Below are positions 26,001 through 34,150 of a DNA stretch of 64,000 nucleotides, piece by piece. The notes below the pieces were generated by a model. That model saw nothing but the letters and a program-made list of their open reading frames with translations. It did no database searches and had not been told where the DNA came from. Numbering within the stretch: position 1 is the stretch's first letter; every line of letters begins with the position of its first letter. The stretch comes from Streptomyces sp. MUM 203J (GTDB lineage Bacteria; Actinomycetota; Actinomycetes; Streptomycetales; Streptomycetaceae). The stretch covers positions 1 to 64,000 of the forward strand of contig NZ_JADWYO010000007.1 of assembly GCF_022414595.1 (NCBI RefSeq), written 5' to 3'. A program made the position numbers and the translations under genes.

Positions 26001-28849
26001 ACGTCCCGGTGCCCCGATGCCTCGACGAGCGTCGACTTGACCCGGCCGAGTGCCTCTTCGAACGTCGGGGTGCCCGCCATGTCGAAGCGATAGGCGTGCG
26101 TCCGGACGAAGAACCCGATGACGTCCTCGAACTCCTCGCGGTCCCGGCCCACGCTGTCGCTGCCGATGACGACCCGGTCCTGCGCCGCCGCCCGGGACAG
26201 GGCGTAGGCCAGGACGGTCATCATCGCCATGTACTCGGTGGCCCCGGACCTCGCGCACAGCTCGGCGAGGCGATCTGTCACCTCGCGGGCGACCGGAACC
26301 CGCAGCACCCGTGCCTGGTGCGGCCGTTCGCCTCGCACGGGACGTCCCCACGGCACGTCCGGGTCGGGGGTGCCGGCGAGCAGGTCGCGCCAGTAGGCCA
26401 GGTCGGCCTCTTCGCGCCCGCCAGTCGTCCGGCGCGCACGCCAGGCCACGTAGTCGCCGAACTGGAGCCGGGAGGTGTCGCCGTCCAGGTGCGTGTGCCG
26501 GTCGGTGCCGGCGAGCACCTCGTCGACCTGCTGCGCGATGAGACTCCACGACACACCGTCACAGCACAGGTGATGGACGGTCAGGCCGACGAGGAGCTCA
26601 TCGTCCCCGACCCGGACCGTCCGGACCCGTACCAGCGGGCCGGCGACCAGGTCGAAGGCGGCGGCCGCCGCGTTCGACAGCGCGGCCAGGCCCGACGGCC
26701 TGTCGGCCACGGCCGAAAGGGCGGTGAAGTCGACGGCGGCCTCGCCCACGGACTGCACGGGGCGCCCGTCGACCTCGCGGAAGCGCAGTCGCAGCGCCTC
26801 GTGACGACGGCACACCGTGAGGAAGGCCGTGCGTACGGCCTCCTCGTCCAGGCCGGTGGGCAGCCGGAACACACCGGCCATGTTGTAGGCGGAGCCGTGG
26901 AGGTCCAGCTGCTGGAGGAACCAGAGGCCCTCCTGCTCGGGCGAGAGCGGCTGGTCGGCCTCGCGCGCGACGGGCACGGGCGCCGGTTCCTCCTCGGCCT
27001 GGGGGCCCTCCCGCAGCGCTCTGTCCACGGCCTGAGCGAGCGTGGCTATCGTCGCCGAGCGGTACAGGGTCGGCAGATTCAGGTCGGCCTCGAACGTCCG
27101 GCGGATCCTGGCAAGGAGCCGGGCCAGCATCAGCGAGTGGCCGCCCAGATCGAAGAAGTCGGCGTGCCGGGAGGTGATCTCCTTCTTGAACGCCTCGGAC
27201 CACAGCTCGGCGACGCGCCGCTCCGTCGCGGTCCACTCGCCCTCGTCCGCCGCCTCCTCCGGCTGCTGCTCCGCCGTGTCGTCGGGGTCGGGGAGCGCGG
27301 ACCGGTCCAGCTTGCCGTGGCCGGTGAGCGGCAGTCGCTCCAGGAGGACCACCCGGGCCGGGACCATCGCATTGGAGCCGGCCGCGGCCACGTGCCGCCG
27401 TACGGCGGAGGCGTCCACGCCCGCGCCCTGGGCCGGCACGACGTAGGCGACGAGCGCGGGGCCGTCGTCCCCGGCGCGGACCACGACGGCCGCGTCCTCG
27501 ACCTCCGGCATGCGGGTGATCACCGCGCCGACCTCAGCCGGGTGGACGCGGACGCCGAGGACCTTGACCTGGTCGTCCACCCGGCCGTGGATCTCCAGGT
27601 CGCCCCGGGGGCCGATGCGGCCCAGGTCGCCGGTCCGCTGCACGAGGTCGGTGGGGTCGTCGGGGTTGAGCGGGTTCACCTGGAAGAGCGGGGCCTCTCC
27701 CACGGCCGGGCGCCAGGTGCCCCGGGTGAGGTGCGGGGTGCGGATCAGCACGTGACCGGGTTCACCGACGCCGCACCGCCGGCCGCGCTTGTTGACCACG
27801 AGCAGTTCGGCGCCGTCGATGCCCTTGCCCACGGGCAGGATGCCCGCAGGGACCTCGCCGTCCGGAACGGGGTACCAGGACTTGAGGATGGTGGCCTCGG
27901 TCGTTCCGTAGAGGTTGACGAACCGCGTGCCCGCGTCGCCGGTCGCATTCCGCCAGCGGTTGACGAGGCTGCCCGCGAGCGGCTCGCCGGAGAGACAGAT
28001 CAGACGCAGTGCCGGGAAGCCCGTACCTGCGGGCTGCTCGGCCAGCAGCGTGGACAGCACGCTCGGCACCGTCTGGAGGACCGTCACCTCGTCCTCGCGC
28101 AGCCAAGCGAGTACCCGTGCCACATCGACGAAGGGCCGGTCGGTCGGCGGGAGGCACACGGTGGCGCCTCCGATGAGCGCCGGGAACAGGTCCTTGAACA
28201 CCGCGTCGAAGGTGAGCGCGGCCATCTGGGCGACGCGGTCGCCCGGGCCGATGGCGAGGGCCTGCTGTTCCCACGCGCAGAAGTGGGCGAGCGCCCCGTG
28301 CCAGCCCAGGACACCGCGGGGCTCGCCGGTGGTGCCGGAGGTGAAGCACACGTACGCGTCCGCGGAGGCGGCCACGACGGGCAGCTGCACGTCCCCCGCC
28401 GTCGGCTGCTCCAGCTCGGCGAGCCGGACCACCGGCGGGGAGCCGGCGCCCGGCTCCCACGTTTCGTCGGTCGTGTCGACGAGCAGCGACGGGCGCGCCC
28501 GTTCCAGCACGTCACGCACCCGGCCCTCCGGCTGGGTGACGTCGATCATCACCAGGATCGCGCCGGCCCGCAGGACACCGAGCATGGCCACGACGGTCTC
28601 CGGCGACCGGCCGCCACGGACCGCCACCACGTCCCCGGGGGTCACCTCCCGCGTCCGCAATGCCCGAGCCGTCGCGGAGAACCGCTCCACGAGCTCCTGG
28701 TACGTGTGGGACCGAGTGCCTCGGACCAGTGCGACGGCGTGCGGGAGCCGGGAGGCCGTGGCCTCCATCAGGGCGGGGACGGTGGTGCTCTCGACCAGGT
28801 GCCGTGACGGCGTCGTCGACGTGGTGGGACGGTCGTCGGCGTACGTCAT
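23048..28849 (-). CDS. NRPS, A-T-C-A-T-TE (1933 aa)
   Basis: Domain order by residue: A (about 15-540; TSGTTGEPRG, NLYGTTEATIL, RTGDLG, GHGKLDR), T (Ser in LGGHSL about 571), C (about 640-1070; intact HHLCCDG about 758), A (about 1080-1590; TSGTTGEAKA, NFYGPTETTMI, HTGDLA, NGKLDR), T (VGGHSL about 1620), TE (GWSMGG about 1751, His in ADHFTLV about 1900). By manual alignment to EntF and GrsA the ten-residue codes are about DAKQCSLILK and DARHCAFMIK. The Lys or Arg at position 239 suggests acidic substrates. The two A domains resemble each other more than the A domain of the partner NRPS. There is one in-frame TTA, at codon 1674. It is the downstream partner of the A-T-C protein and ends in release by hydrolysis or cyclisation. 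Confidence 0.92.
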   Translation of the reverse strand: MTYADDRPTTSTTPSRHLVESTTVPALMEATASRLPHAVALVRGTRSHTYQELVERFSATARALRTREVTPGDVVAVRGGRSPETVVAMLGVLRAGAILVMIDVTQPEGRVRDVLERARPSLLVDTTDETWEPGAGSPPVVRLAELEQPTAGDVQLPVVAASADAYVCFTSGTTGEPRGVLGWHGALAHFCAWEQQALAIGPGDRVAQMAALTFDAVFKDLFPALIGGATVCLPPTDRPFVDVARVLAWLREDEVTVLQTVPSVLSTLLAEQPAGTGFPALRLICLSGEPLAGSLVNRWRNATGDAGTRFVNLYGTTEATILKSWYPVPDGEVPAGILPVGKGIDGAELLVVNKRGRRCGVGEPGHVLIRTPHLTRGTWRPAVGEAPLFQVNPLNPDDPTDLVQRTGDLGRIGPRGDLEIHGRVDDQVKVLGVRVHPAEVGAVITRMPEVEDAAVVVRAGDDGPALVAYVVPAQGAGVDASAVRRHVAAAGSNAMVPARVVLLERLPLTGHGKLDRSALPDPDDTAEQQPEEAADEGEWTATERRVAELWSEAFKKEITSRHADFFDLGGHSLMLARLLARIRRTFEADLNLPTLYRSATIATLAQAVDRALREGPQAEEEPAPVPVAREADQPLSPEQEGLWFLQQLDLHGSAYNMAGVFRLPTGLDEEAVRTAFLTVCRRHEALRLRFREVDGRPVQSVGEAAVDFTALSAVADRPSGLAALSNAAAAAFDLVAGPLVRVRTVRVGDDELLVGLTVHHLCCDGVSWSLIAQQVDEVLAGTDRHTHLDGDTSRLQFGDYVAWRARRTTGGREEADLAYWRDLLAGTPDPDVPWGRPVRGERPHQARVLRVPVAREVTDRLAELCARSGATEYMAMMTVLAYALSRAAAQDRVVIGSDSVGRDREEFEDVIGFFVRTHAYRFDMAGTPTFEEALGRVKSTLVEASGHRDVSYAQVVEAVAAARDGDRSPLFSVMLRMPPRGELPPEAALLRPVDVVAEAGDGSGTAPTAKFDLTVVVRPGEAGTVLDFEYDADTVQAEFAAALGERFTRLLRFAAEQPTRPLAFEHRADHPFAEPLPTRDLVPVAERFRRRAAATPDAVAVSWAEGEVTYRQLAAAVAAAAQELQAGQRVGVLGGKSPATVAALVAAVGVGATAVLLDDGLPEPRRAAMVARAGIRQILLTEPSTATEVPGDTTVRRLSFEELAKSEGEALGPVPARPMEPAYVFFTSGTTGEAKAVVGSHRGLDHFIDWEAAEFGVHAGDRVAQLTTLSFDAVLRDVFVPLTQGATLCLPPTSALDDTARMVDWLARERVTIVHTTPSVVASWMRDTDRANTPLTDLRLLCLAGEPLTGRLVQELRERLLGPDTEVVNFYGPTETTMIKTFHRVTAEQDAGPVPVGRPLPAAQAVVLGADGSVRGPGERGEIVIRTPYRTLGYLDDARAASNFRPNPLSEDPDDLVYHTGDLAVVGAFGEIHVEGRSDDLLKVRGVRVHPAEVAAELTTHPQVRQVHVEADKEADGSLVAYVVRSAGSALTTEELRRHARERLPLAVVPSLFLFVDRFALLPNGKLDRSSLRGTSFPALQERVAPRDDTETLITSMWAELLGHEDFGVTDDFFAVGGHSLLATILLTRIRKKTGLSLSLRKLLEGPRVDRLAASVRQLREESDDQASELLLTLRQGSPKGARLFLVHPIGGDVLCFREVASALPAEFTVIGVRSPGLDGGTVFTSVQEMAAAYLHEVLKVQPEGPYHFAGWSMGGAVAYEMARQLSFEGVRTASLVLLDSYAPGSRAFEHFAGPDADRVESFARDLERMTGEGIDTALLSGDRPTAGEEQESLRRRFTVFDTNATALVDYRMRRARLRDTRLTLVLAGDQTRPEGTSPALGWEEALGTPVETRTVPGADHFTLVQRSHAAVTAREIARAVAPGTAGQNEGRG

Positions 28850-28895
28850 CTCAGTGTGAGTCCAATCGTGTGGTCAGGATTGCCCTGAGGGCCGG

Positions 28896-31800
28896 TCAGA
28901 GGGCTATCTCGTCGACGTAGGCGTCGGGCTTGTCCACCGCGGCCTCGACGAAGGAGGCGAGCTGGCGGGCCATGAGCGCGGCGCGCTCGCTCGAGATACG
29001 GCCCCGGGCGTACACGAGGCGTGCCTCGTAGCCCTCGGTGAGCGGGAAGACCTCGAACTTGAGGTCGTAGTGCGTGTGCCGGGGCGGGAACTGGTGGACC
29101 CGCACGGTGACGCCGTCGGCCTGCCGTTGCCACGCCGGCATGTTCTGGAAGACGAACAGGTTCTGGAAGAGGGGCAGCCGGTCGGTGCCCCGGGCTGCTC
29201 CGACCTCAGCGACGATGCGCTCGATGGGCACCACCGAGTGCCGCTGGCCCGCCACGACGCTGGTCCGGGCGCGGTCCAGCACCTGGGCGACTGTCGCGTC
29301 CTCGTCGATCTCCAGACGCTGCGGGACAGTCGTGACGAAGTGGCCGGCCAGGTCGGCGACCCAGGGCGGCGTCCGGTTCGCCATGGGAGTGCCGACGACC
29401 ACGGTCTCCTGGCCGGAGAGCCGGGCCAGCCATACCGTGTAGCCGGCGAGCAGGGCCATGAACTCGGTGATGCCGTGCTCGCGGCACAGGCGCTTCAACC
29501 GGGCCGGGAAGTCCGGCGACCAGCGCAGCGCGACGCTGTCGGCGGGCACGCTGAGGGAGGGGCCGCGCGGCTCGTCCACCGGCAGGTCGAGCCCGTCCGG
29601 CGCGTTCGCCAGTACGGTGCGCCAGTGCCGCAGCGACTCCTGGACGGCGGCCCGGTGCTCCCGGAGGGTCTCGTGCGTGCGCTGCCACGCCGCGTGGTCG
29701 ACGATCTGCAACCGTGCGTCCTCGGGCCCGCGGTCCGGTTCGGTCAGCAGTCGGATCAGCTCATCGGTCAGCAGCGACCAGGTCCATCCGTCCGCGATGA
29801 TCTGGTGGGTGACCATCACGAGCAGGTGGTCGTTCGGGCCTAAGGTGACTCCGTGGGCCCGCAGCGGTGGTCCGGCGGCGAGGTCGAACGGCTCGTACGC
29901 CGTCTGCGCCACCAGTCGGCGCACGGCCGCGGGATCCGCGGACAGACCGGTCCCGTCCGTCCACTCCAGGGCCGGGAGCTGTGCGCCGACGACGGCCCGC
30001 GGCTCACCGTCCACGGAGCGGAACGTCGTCCGCAGCACCTCGTGCCGCCGTACCAGACCGGCGAAAGCCTCCGACACCCGCTCGGCGCTCACCCCGGTGA
30101 TCCGTAACGCGGTGGGGGCGCTCATCGCGGTGCTTTCGGGCTCCAACTCCTGTAGGAACCAAAGGCGTTCCTGGTAGCGGTTGAGCGGCAGCTCATCACT
30201 GCGCGGTACTCGCGACGGCATCTTCGTCGTGTCCGTGCCTGCGGCGGAGAGCAGAGCGCGCAGCCGGTCGAGGGTCGGTTCCGCGAAGAAGTCGGCCAGG
30301 GCGACGGTGCCGCCGAACTCCTCGGCGACGTCGGCGAGCAGCCGCACGGCGTGCAGCGACGTGCCGCCCGCGTGCAGGAAGTGCGGCTCGGTGGAACCGA
30401 GCACGCCGGCCCACAGGCGTTCCAGTGGGTCGGCGCCGTCGGCGGCCTGCGTGCTCCGGTCGGACCGCTCCTCGATGATCGCGTGCAGTGCCGCCACGTC
30501 GGCCTTGCCGTGCGCGGTCTTCGGCAGGGAGTCCACGGGTGCGAGGCCGGCCGGTATCGAGCCGGCCGGCAGGATGCCCAGCAGGTCATCACGCCATCCG
30601 GACCACGGCACGCCGGGGACCAGGACGGCGACGGCGTTCAAGCGTGCGACGCCGGCCCCGTCGACACGCGTCACCACGACGCACTCCTCCACGTAGGGCA
30701 GCGACTGCAGGGCGGCTTCCACCTCGCCCAGTTCGATACGGACGCCGCCGATCTTCACCTGGCGGTCGTTGCGGCCGTGGTAGAGGTACGCCCCGTCCGG
30801 ACGCCGACTGGCCAGGTCGCCTGTACGGTACATACGGCGGGTCGGGTCGGCCGGGTGGGGCACGAAACGCTCGGCTGTGACCTCGGGCAGGTTGAGGTAG
30901 CCACGAGCGACGCCCACGCCGGCGATGCACAGCTCACCGGCCTCGCCCGCCGGCACCTGGGCGCCGTCCTCGCCGACGACGAGCAGTTCGATGCCGGTGA
31001 TGGGGTGGCCGATGGGGACCGGTGCGGTGGGCGAGGCGTTCTCGGCGCACTGCCAGTGGGTGACGTCGACGGCGGCCTCGGTGGGGCCGTAGAGGTTGTG
31101 GAGTTCGGTGTGGGGCAGCCGCTCGAAGAACCGCCGGGCGAGGTCTGGGCCGAGCGCCTCGCCGCTCACCATGACCGAGCGCAGCCGCGGGCAGTCCCCG
31201 GGCCGCACCTGGCGCAGAAACTCCGTGAGCATGCTCGGTACGAAGTGCGTGACGGTCACCTGGCGCTCAGTCAGGAACTGTGCCAGGTAGCCGGGGTCCC
31301 GGTGCCCGTCGGGCGTGGCGAAGGCCAGTTCCGCTCCGGTCATCAGGGGCCAGATGAACTCCCACACCGAGACGTCGAAGGTGTACGGCGTCTTCTGCGC
31401 GACCACGTCCCCAGGCCCGATGCCGAAGCGGTCCTGCATCCACCGCAGGCGGTTGACGATGGCGGCATGCTCGGTCATCACGCCCTTGGGGCGGCCTGTG
31501 GAGCCAGACGTGTAGATGACGTAGGCGAGGTGGTGCGGCGCGGCGGAGTCGATCGGCGGCGCCTGGCCGGGCGTCCGGTGACTGCGGGGCGTCAGACGCG
31601 GCACTCCGCTGCCGGCGAGTGACCACAGCCGGGACGACTCCTCGGTCACGACGGCTGCAGGCGCGGCGTCCCGCAGCATACCGAGGATCCGCCGGTCCGG
31701 GTCGGTGGTGGACAGCGGCAGCCAGGCCCCGCCCGCCCGCACGACCCCGACGATCGCCACGGCCAGGTCGACCGAGCGCTCCAGCTGGAGCGCCACGATC

Positions 31801-31973
31801 CGATCGGGCCCTACGCCCGCCGCCACGAGTGTCTCGGCCAATGCGGCCGAGCGGGCATCGAGTTCGCGGTACGTCAGGGCCTGCCGGTCGTCAGAGACCG
31901 CACGCGCGTCGGGTGTCCGGCGGAACTGCTCGACCAGCGCCGCACCCAACGACTCCGGAACGGTACGACACAC
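28896..31973 (-). CDS. NRPS, A-T-C, serine-activating loading module
   Basis: A 1025-residue protein from GTG 31973 (GAGGGGG eight bases upstream; the open frame beyond it is noncoding). A domain about 10-510 with YTSGSTGRPKG, FDVSVWEF, NLYGPTEAAVD, RTGDLA; its pocket reads DVWHMSLVDK, a standard serine code. T domain FLHAGGTSL (Ser about 540). The C domain begins LNRYQERLWFLQEL; its active-site motif is HQIIADG (about 722), with Gln in place of the catalytic second His. The absence of an N-terminal C domain marks it as the chain starter, so the line is Ser-A2-A3. Two TTA codons occur (codons 623 and 711). It is transcribed first in the leftward operon. Confidence 0.92.
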   Translation of the reverse strand: MCRTVPESLGAALVEQFRRTPDARAVSDDRQALTYRELDARSAALAETLVAAGVGPDRIVALQLERSVDLAVAIVGVVRAGGAWLPLSTTDPDRRILGMLRDAAPAAVVTEESSRLWSLAGSGVPRLTPRSHRTPGQAPPIDSAAPHHLAYVIYTSGSTGRPKGVMTEHAAIVNRLRWMQDRFGIGPGDVVAQKTPYTFDVSVWEFIWPLMTGAELAFATPDGHRDPGYLAQFLTERQVTVTHFVPSMLTEFLRQVRPGDCPRLRSVMVSGEALGPDLARRFFERLPHTELHNLYGPTEAAVDVTHWQCAENASPTAPVPIGHPITGIELLVVGEDGAQVPAGEAGELCIAGVGVARGYLNLPEVTAERFVPHPADPTRRMYRTGDLASRRPDGAYLYHGRNDRQVKIGGVRIELGEVEAALQSLPYVEECVVVTRVDGAGVARLNAVAVLVPGVPWSGWRDDLLGILPAGSIPAGLAPVDSLPKTAHGKADVAALHAIIEERSDRSTQAADGADPLERLWAGVLGSTEPHFLHAGGTSLHAVRLLADVAEEFGGTVALADFFAEPTLDRLRALLSAAGTDTTKMPSRVPRSDELPLNRYQERLWFLQELEPESTAMSAPTALRITGVSAERVSEAFAGLVRRHEVLRTTFRSVDGEPRAVVGAQLPALEWTDGTGLSADPAAVRRLVAQTAYEPFDLAAGPPLRAHGVTLGPNDHLLVMVTHQIIADGWTWSLLTDELIRLLTEPDRGPEDARLQIVDHAAWQRTHETLREHRAAVQESLRHWRTVLANAPDGLDLPVDEPRGPSLSVPADSVALRWSPDFPARLKRLCREHGITEFMALLAGYTVWLARLSGQETVVVGTPMANRTPPWVADLAGHFVTTVPQRLEIDEDATVAQVLDRARTSVVAGQRHSVVPIERIVAEVGAARGTDRLPLFQNLFVFQNMPAWQRQADGVTVRVHQFPPRHTHYDLKFEVFPLTEGYEARLVYARGRISSERAALMARQLASFVEAAVDKPDAYVDEIAL

Positions 31974-32217
31974 CGTGTTGTCCCCCTCATAAGTACCCTG
32001 TCGGCGGGCCGACCAAGATCGCCCCGGCCATACACGACACGGAACCATGGCACGTCAGAGGCCGTTTAGGTAGATCTATATTTGGTCAATGAATCTTTCC
32101 TTGTGTTGATCAACTGGTGATGTAATCTGCCTCAGTCCCGCCCGGGCGGCAGCCTGCCGCACCAGGGCGGATGTTGACGTAGAGCCGTACCAATCAACTC
32201 TGGGAAGGGTGTTGACG
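31974..32217. promoter_or_regulatory. Divergent promoter region of the NRPS cluster
   Basis: This 244-base space separates the two operons. Its middle (32062-32120) is unusually A/T-rich for this genome and includes the palindrome GTTGATCAAC (32105-32114). On the minus strand TTGACC near 32085 is a possible -35 element, but no convincing -10 at standard spacing was found. It is the only likely place for a regulator to control both operons. No regulator gene lies in the cluster. Confidence 0.55.
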
Positions 32218-34089
32218 GTGTGTGGACTCGCGGGCTTCGTCGGGCCACGACATGATCTCCGGGCGGCGCGCGAGACGCTCGACGCCATGAGCGCGGTCAT
32301 CGGACACCGAGGACCGGACTCCACCGGATTCCATGTCGACGAGACCGTGGCGTTCGCGTTCACACGGCTGGCGATCAACGACCTCGGAGCCGGCGACCAG
32401 CCGATGTACGACGAGAGCCGGCAGATCGTCGCCATGACCACCGGCGAGATCTACAACTACCGCGAACTGCGTGACCTCCTCGTCGACCGGGGTCACACCC
32501 TGCGCACGCGCTGCGACACCGAGGTGATCCCGCACCTCTACGAGGAGTTCGGCCGCGACTTCGTCAGTCGGCTCGACGGGCAGTTCGCGGTCGTGCTCTA
32601 CGACCACCGTGAGCAGCTCTTCATCGGCGCCCGCGACCACTTCGGCGTCACGCCGCTGTTCTACGCACACCAGGGCGGCGAGTTGGTCTTCGGCTCCGAG
32701 ATCAAGGCCGTGCTGGAGCACCCCGCGGTGCCGCGCCGCGTCGACCTCGTCGGCCTGGACCAGGTGTTCACCCTGCCCGGTCTGGTGAGCCCGCGGACGA
32801 TGTTCGAGGGCGTCCACAGCGTGCCGCCCGGCACCGCTGTCGAGTTCCGCCCCGGTGACCGGCCCAAGGCCTGGACGTACTGGGACCTCGCATACCCGCG
32901 CACCGACGCCGACTTCGAACGCCACGACGAGTCGTACTACGTCCGCCGGGTCGAGGACCTGCTGGTCCGTTCGGTCGAGAAGCGTCTGCAGTCCGACGTG
33001 GAGGTCGGCCTCTACCTGAGCGGCGGCCTGGACTCCTCCCTGGTCGGCGCGATCATGCGGCATCTGATGCCGGAGGCCGAGATCCAGTCGTTTGCGGCGG
33101 CCTTCCCCGAGCGGGAGCTCTCCGAGAGTGACTACCAGCGGTGGATGAGCGGTGTCCTCGACACCCGCCACACCGAGCGCTTCGTGCACGGCGAGGAGAT
33201 AACCTCCCGGCTGCGCACAGTCGTACGGCACACCGAGTGCCCGCTGAAGGAGTCGTTCAACTCGGCCGCCCACGCGCTGTCCGAAGCCGTGCACCGCGCC
33301 GGGGTCAAGGTGGTGCTCACCGGACAGGGCGCGGACGAGCTGTTCGGCGGCTACATCGGCTACCGCTTCGACCAGGTCCGGCGCGCACAGGCCGCGGGCG
33401 GCGTCACCGACCTGCGGGAGGCCAGGATTCGCGAAGGCCTCTGGGGGGACGAGAACTTCTTCTACGAACGCAACGACGCCGGATTCAGGGCCACGAAGGC
33501 CCGGCTCTACTCGGCGCCGGTGCGCGAGCGGCAGGACGAGATCGACTGCCTCGGTCACCCTTTGGTCGACCGCGAGCGCCTGACCGGCCTGCACGATCTG
33601 CACCGCCGTTCCTACCTCGACCTCAAACTCCGGCTGGCGGACCATCTGCTCGGCGACCACGGCGACCGCATGGTGTTCGCCAACTCGGTGGAGTCCCGCC
33701 ATCCGTTCCTCGACCGGGAGCTCGTCGAGTTCCTCGCGACCGTGCCGCCCGAGCTGAAGCTGAAGGGTCTTGAGGAGAAGTACCTCCTCAAGCAGGTCGC
33801 CCGGGACTGGATTCCGCGCCGGATCGTGGACCGCGAGAAGTTCGGCTTCACCGCGCCGGGCAGCCCGCACCTGATCCGGCAGGACGACCCCGCCATCGAG
33901 GCCCTGCTGTCCCGCGAACGCATCGAGGCGGACGGCTACTTCGATCCGGACCACGTGGAGCGGCTCGTCCGCGAGTACGGCACGCCCGGGTTCCGCATCA
34001 ACGTTCCCTTCGAGACCGACCTGTTGATGACCGTACTCACCTTCAACCTCCTCCTCGACCTTTACGACCTGCCCGCATACTCCGCCTGA
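32218..34089 (+). CDS. asnB: Glutamine-hydrolysing asparagine synthetase-type amidotransferase
   Basis: A 623-residue protein. GTG 32218 is the right start because it places Cys directly after the initiator (CGLAGFVG), giving the N-terminal nucleophile of class II glutaminases; GAAGGG lies eight bases upstream, and starting nine bases earlier would bury this Cys. The synthetase half has YLSGGLDSSLVG (about 266-277) for ATP-pyrophosphate chemistry, then TGQGADELFGGY and VESRHPFLDRELVEF. It is the first gene of the rightward operon. In this setting it probably converts a carboxylate of a free or peptide-bound Asp/Glu-like residue to an amide rather than serving general asparagine supply. Beta-lactam synthetase is less likely because the glutaminase Cys is kept. 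Confidence 0.9.
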   Translation: MCGLAGFVGPRHDLRAARETLDAMSAVIGHRGPDSTGFHVDETVAFAFTRLAINDLGAGDQPMYDESRQIVAMTTGEIYNYRELRDLLVDRGHTLRTRCDTEVIPHLYEEFGRDFVSRLDGQFAVVLYDHREQLFIGARDHFGVTPLFYAHQGGELVFGSEIKAVLEHPAVPRRVDLVGLDQVFTLPGLVSPRTMFEGVHSVPPGTAVEFRPGDRPKAWTYWDLAYPRTDADFERHDESYYVRRVEDLLVRSVEKRLQSDVEVGLYLSGGLDSSLVGAIMRHLMPEAEIQSFAAAFPERELSESDYQRWMSGVLDTRHTERFVHGEEITSRLRTVVRHTECPLKESFNSAAHALSEAVHRAGVKVVLTGQGADELFGGYIGYRFDQVRRAQAAGGVTDLREARIREGLWGDENFFYERNDAGFRATKARLYSAPVRERQDEIDCLGHPLVDRERLTGLHDLHRRSYLDLKLRLADHLLGDHGDRMVFANSVESRHPFLDRELVEFLATVPPELKLKGLEEKYLLKQVARDWIPRRIVDREKFGFTAPGSPHLIRQDDPAIEALLSRERIEADGYFDPDHVERLVREYGTPGFRINVPFETDLLMTVLTFNLLLDLYDLPAYSA

Positions 34090-34150
34090 CGGCGATTCAG
34101 GCGCGCGTCGGGCAGCCCTGCCCGGACCCACATTGCCAAGGGGACAACGG

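Noticed and set aside
24233-28807. A 1524-codon open frame on the plus strand opposite the NRPS gene
   Set aside because: It is an antisense shadow of high-GC codon bias; it has no domain and would displace a protein with complete A, T, C and TE motifs.
32218-34089. Beta-lactam synthetase instead of an AsnB-type amidotransferase
   Set aside because: With the GTG at 32218 the N-terminal catalytic Cys of the glutaminase is present, whereas beta-lactam synthetases lack it; no carboxyethylarginine-type partner gene is seen.
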